Source of the DNA: Antitrichia curtipendula | Lineage: Eukaryota > Streptophyta > Bryopsida > Hypnales > Leucodontaceae | Direction of reading: 5' to 3' | Assembly: GCA_951230915.1 (NCBI GenBank) | Contig: OX579640.1 | Location: 11,862,981-11,926,980 of the forward strand | DNA: 64,000 nucleotides | In this document: in pieces, positions 59,691 to 64,000 of the stretch | Numbering within the stretch: the first letter of the stretch is position 1 | How the letters are laid out: the number at the start of each line of letters is the position of its first letter | Program-made: the position numbers and the translations under genes | Notes under the pieces: model-generated | Database searches by the model: none | What the model saw: only the letters and a program-made list of their open reading frames with translations | What the model was told of the DNA's origin: nothing

Positions 59691-61002
59691 CAATTCTTTT
59701 CCAAATTTTGGATATTTTTGCTCATATCTTTGTACAAAAATATCGTTTATGAAAATTTCATGAAATTGGTCATTATCAAAGGTTGTCTTTTCAACATCCA
59801 ACTGAAGTAATACATTGGATGAATGAGAGGTTAGTTAAGACTAAACAAGCCTTCCATCATTGTTCAAAATATGGACGTCAAAGCGCAAAAAAATAGCAAC
59901 TGCATTAGAAGTCAAAGGAAAATGGACATGTTATTGAATATTTAATATGTTGAGCCTTCAAAATTATCCTAGTGCACAGAGAAGCTTTGATTTTTTTTTC
60001 CTTTTCACCGAATGCTCAAAATTTTGTAAATGTATAGTACATTATGCATACTATTTTAGTACATTCATCACTTTTCATTTCATGTTTTCATTTTATCTAC
60101 ATTGTGTTCTAAATATAACATTTACTATCAGTAGGATAGTTTTAATCATTGTATTTTGAGTTTGTGCACGTTACTGTATGATCATCCAGGCTTGAAGGCA
60201 AACAACAACCCTTTCTTATACAACATCCAAGTTTATTTCTTTGAAATTGTCACTTTTTTGATGGGGAAATAAGAAATTAATTGACTCTAGACCAAGAAGC
60301 TATCCTGAGGAAGTTTGAGTAGCTACTTTACTCAAAAAGCAAGCCATTGCTACAAAGGCAAGGCCGTTAATGAAAGTAGAAGTGGACACAATTTGTTTTG
60401 CTTTTGCCCAAGTTTGCATACACATTTTTTCTTCGACATCTCTTTATATTCATAGCCTACTAGAAACTAATGTCCTACAATATTATTACCAATGCTTTTC
60501 ACCCCCGTTTACACTTATATTCAAGGTAAAAAGAATAAGACACTTATAATAATAAGTAATTTTCTCGCTTACACTTACACCTCTATAAATGACCCTTCAA
60601 TATTATTGACAAAAATATCTTGAACTACATTCTTCATTTCATTTAGTGTTGCTTTTAAAAGCAAATGATTTTAGGCTATATCTTTTAAAAATATTTATTT
60701 AATTTTTACTTTATAACAATATTACTATATGGTTATTTCTTGAACTATCTTCATTAATAAAAAAATATATTAAAAAATATATATAGTTCATAGATAACTT
60801 TATTTTGAAAACAATATTAAATAGAATGAAGAGTGTAGTTCCTTGAAAGAATGTAGAGCCTTGGAGATTTGCATCTTTTTGACACTAATAACTACCATTT
60901 GATTGTCCTTTATAATGCTCTAAAATTGTTGCTATGTAAGAATTTTAGAGTGTAGATTGTGACATCCTTACAACAAATATTAATATAGAGAATTGCTACA
61001 CT
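59691..61002. other. AT-rich spacer
   Basis: Possible 3' extension of the decayed transposase up to about 59950, then AT-rich DNA without recognisable features. Confidence 0.35.
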
Positions 61003-61460
61003 AAGGTTGAGTCTACAAAGTGACCATTTATCAACCAATACTAGTAAAAGGGTGGTTTTGGACACCAAGGAATAATGCCAAAGCATGGTGTCCAAGGCCC
61101 ATATTGGCACTACCTTGGAGCCAATATGTGGGCCTCCGACACCACTCAGATACTATTCATTGGTGCCCCAAGACCTCCTTTCTACAAGAGCAATCATTTG
61201 GAGAAAAGAGTTCAAGTACATATTTGGAGAAGCTACACTCATTAAAATCTATTTTTATAAATTTTCTTTAAAAATAAACAAAACTAGCATCTAATCCAAG
61301 TCGTTTCATATTTTTGAAACATTTGTAGAATTAGTTATGAAATTTTGAAGTTGAAAGGGCACAAGGCTCTAAATACGCTATGTTCACTAAATATTGGTAC
61401 ATTTTAAACTCTAAAATGTATCTCTAAATTAGAAGATGCTTTTAGAACCTAGACCCTTTC
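61003..61460 (+). mobile_element. Diverged TA-type MITE of the AGGTAAC family
   Basis: TA-AGGTTGAGTCTAC at the left, then the family interior from about 61285: CTAGCATCTAATCCAAG, TCGTTTCATATTTTTG, AATTAGTTATGAAATTTTG, GGGCACAAGGCTCTAAA. No right terminal repeat was found. Confidence 0.5.
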
Positions 61461-63837
61461 AACACTTGCCATAGTCCCACTCTCAGTTTAATGTTCTATG
61501 GTTGTCCCTCTCTATGAACTTTAATCATACAACATCAAAAATCCACTAGCAAAAAATGGCCGCATAGAACACTAAGATGTACCCAAATTGATTCATCGAT
61601 AGTTAAATTTGTCATATGGATTCTTCTAATCTTCTTATTGGTCTTCTTCCTAGTCTACATGGTCACCATTTCTATTACAATAATGCTTCCAATAGGTTAG
61701 TTTAATATTGCAATAACATCAAAACTTTGGTAGTGAAGTAATGAAATATGTTATGGGGATAACATCGTTGCCAACTCGGGGTGTGGGATGTAGGATGTAG
61801 GTATTATGAGGATTTGTCACCAATTCTTTGGATTTGAACCTTTTTAATTCTGACTCTTCATAATTGTGCCAATGTTGTGAAGGCTTGTGAGAGGTATTGT
61901 TTTGGAAAAACCTCGTTGATCATCATAACTTCATTTTGATGCTTTTTTGACATTGAATTCAATATCTTGATGAATATGATGTTAGATTGACATCGACCGC
62001 TTTTTTATTACAATTAATGACATCATTCCTAGGAAGTCTCAAAATTTGCTTGGTAGAAAGATGAAAATTGGGACTTGGGGCTTTATACTATGTTCCAAGT
62101 CAAAAATGTTGCATCATTCCAAAATGTCTAGATGGCAACACTTTAAAAGAGTTTGGGTGCCAAAATAATAGGACTTGGAGGCAAAATTGTATCTAGCTAA
62201 AATGGTCAACCTTTAATTTCCAAAAAAATTTGAATCTACAAAACAAAAAACAAACCCACTGTATAAGGCATTCCTTTGAGTTGAATATTTTCCCAAATTT
62301 GTTTAGTGTAGATTTGATGCTAAAAGTGCCCTAAAATGTTCTTTTGACTTTTTGATCCATTAAATTGCTTTATAGTATTAAACAAGAGACAAGTTGGGAC
62401 TTAGAATTGGGACTTTGGCCTTTATGATATTAGTCCCAAGTACCACATTCACTATTTTTTATTAACCTTCTACAACCCAAGAAAGTTGGAATTTGGCCTT
62501 GAATTTGGGCTAAGAAAGTTGGGACGTGGTACATAGTGTGAAGGGGTCCTTAGACAATGGTTTTTGTAGTTGCAAGTGCAAGTTGGGGCAAGGCATTAAA
62601 GTAGTCATTTGAAGTCAATTTCATGCATCTATCTTCCCCAGCTAAAGATAAATATAAAAAATTACCTCTATTTTGTGGTTGCTTAGTGTCCTGCATTCTT
62701 TACTTCTCTTACTAAATTCTTCACCATTTCAAACTAACTTGGGGCCTTCGAATCCAATTTTGAATTCAAAAATTTCCAAAATTTAAAATTGAAGGTAAAT
62801 AAAAAGTTCCAATGTTTTCCCAGGATAAAAAACACAGACTTCAATTGACCATTTTAATTAACATCCTAACAAGCCCAGTCACCAAACCAATGGACTCATG
62901 GAAATGTGGGTCACAAACGTTGTGCACTTCATAGATATACAACGAGAGAAAAACCGCTTTGTGGTTAATGAAAATAAGGAATACAAAGCAGCCAAATGAG
63001 GGTCAAAATGAGGTCCCAAATAGAAAGGGAGGTCCTATAATCTTAAAATGATGATGAGCACACAATGTGTCTGATGGACAACTTTCTCAATTATCATAAA
63101 AACATACAATACACCTATTGGTCCAAAAATTGAATCTCGTGAGTGCCTAACATCAAGATAATGTCCTTCAAAGGTTAAAATACTACCCTTACACATAGAC
63201 AAATAGACCAAAATGACACATATATTGTAACTTTCTAGCTAAACACTGGCTAAACACTATTCTGATGTAGCAAAGATCTATGTTGAGAGTTACAAAATCC
63301 AATGTGTACTAAAATATTATTTTACACCTTTTTGTAAACATTTGTGTGACCTAAATTGTGACACATCTAAGAGGTTTAGTACTTTTGATTATAAAATCTT
63401 GGTGTTGTCATAGCATCCTCAATCCGAGGTTTCAAAACTATGAACCTTTGTGGATGTATACATGCAAAGTATTTCTTCAAAGGACAAGTTCATCCCAACA
63501 TCATTTCAAGAGATTCAATCATATTCTCTATGTGCATATCATAAACAGGTAGTAAACTAATCATGATACAAATACAATATAACCATCTAGATTTAGTTCC
63601 TTAGAGTGTGGTTTGAAGGGATTAGAATGATCTTGAATGTCCTCAATGCAACCAAGATAAATACCTAATACATGTCAAAATGGATAATAAGCCAAGTTGT
63701 TCAAGTCAATACTACATGTTTCTTTCTTATGTTAAACCCTTCAAAACCACTTTCCAAGACTAATGCCGCATTTAACTATTGCTGAACTTTCAAAGGGTTC
63801 AGAATTAATAATAGAAAAAAAATGGTCATTTGGAGAT
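61461..63837. other. AT-rich spacer, no gene recognised
   Basis: Phrases such as GGGACTTGG-G and CCAAGT recur between 62060 and 62530 and may be an old duplication. No conserved frame and no bounded element. Confidence 0.35.
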
Positions 63838-63921
63838 AATACAAAACATCAAGAGATCTATATAAAACATTGGGAGATCAATACAAAACATTTGAAGATC
63901 TATACAAACATCTGGAGGTCT
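63838..63921 (+). repeat. Four-unit tandem repeat, ~21-bp period
   Basis: Units follow ATACAAAACAT---GAGATCT with variation, at about 63838, 63860, 63880 and 63902. Confidence 0.85.
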
Positions 63922-64000
63922 TCAGATATTATTATCTAGAGATTTTTGAATGTTTTGTCCAAAATTCACGTAAAAGTCCCAAAATAGTTAAATGTGGCAT

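Noticed and set aside
1..64000. CRISPR arrays, bacterial operons or organelle genes
   Set aside because: No regularly spaced identical repeats and no organelle genes were seen. Spliced genes and a poly(A) LINE show this is plant nuclear DNA.

Overview
This is nuclear DNA from a land plant. The window holds three intron-bearing genes with plant-specific products: a plastid ferredoxin-NADP-reductase-like protein of the pKIWI502 type, an EMF2-type SUZ12 subunit of Polycomb repressive complex 2, and an MKS1-like VQ-motif protein. Intergenic DNA is very AT-rich and full of small DNA transposons. Nineteen coding introns in EMF2 and an intron in a VQ gene fit an early-diverging lineage such as a bryophyte, but this placement is an inference and I cannot name a species.

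Layout: 1-4.4 kb is repeat-rich (hAT-like, TTAA-type and TA-type miniature elements). 4.8-7.65 kb (+) is the FNR-like gene with six exons, whose first intron carries a degenerate ~175-bp triplication. 9.05-18.7 kb is a gene desert of nested miniature transposons; a minisatellite built on TGTGATATTA lies at 18.0-18.44 kb. 18.7-28.4 kb (+) is the EMF2 gene: a GC-rich start region, a leader containing a ~397-bp tandem duplication, then 20 coding exons that I could join with matching phases. 28.4-30.8 kb is spacer with a direct repeat. 30.8-32.3 kb (-) is the two-exon VQ gene, convergent with EMF2. From 33.4 kb to the end I find no intact gene, only repeats, a 5'-truncated LINE at 55.5-56.2 kb with its target-site duplication, and a decayed Tc1/mariner-like transposase remnant near 59.2-59.7 kb.

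The most unusual content is the mobile-element landscape. At least fourteen elements of about 0.2-1.8 kb are bounded by TTAA and start CCCCTAAAG or a variant, which is the architecture of piggyBac-type transposons. Twice, two such elements abut and share one TTAA. One is nested in a hAT-like miniature element, and removing it with one TTAA restores the length of the uninterrupted copy. Separate families have 8-bp duplications (hAT-like, termini GGCCGGGG or CAGGG) or TA duplications (Tc1/mariner-like, termini AGGTAAC or AGGTGG). No intact transposase for any family is visible here, so all appear to be mobilised from elsewhere or extinct. The three genes share no obvious pathway; their proximity looks incidental.
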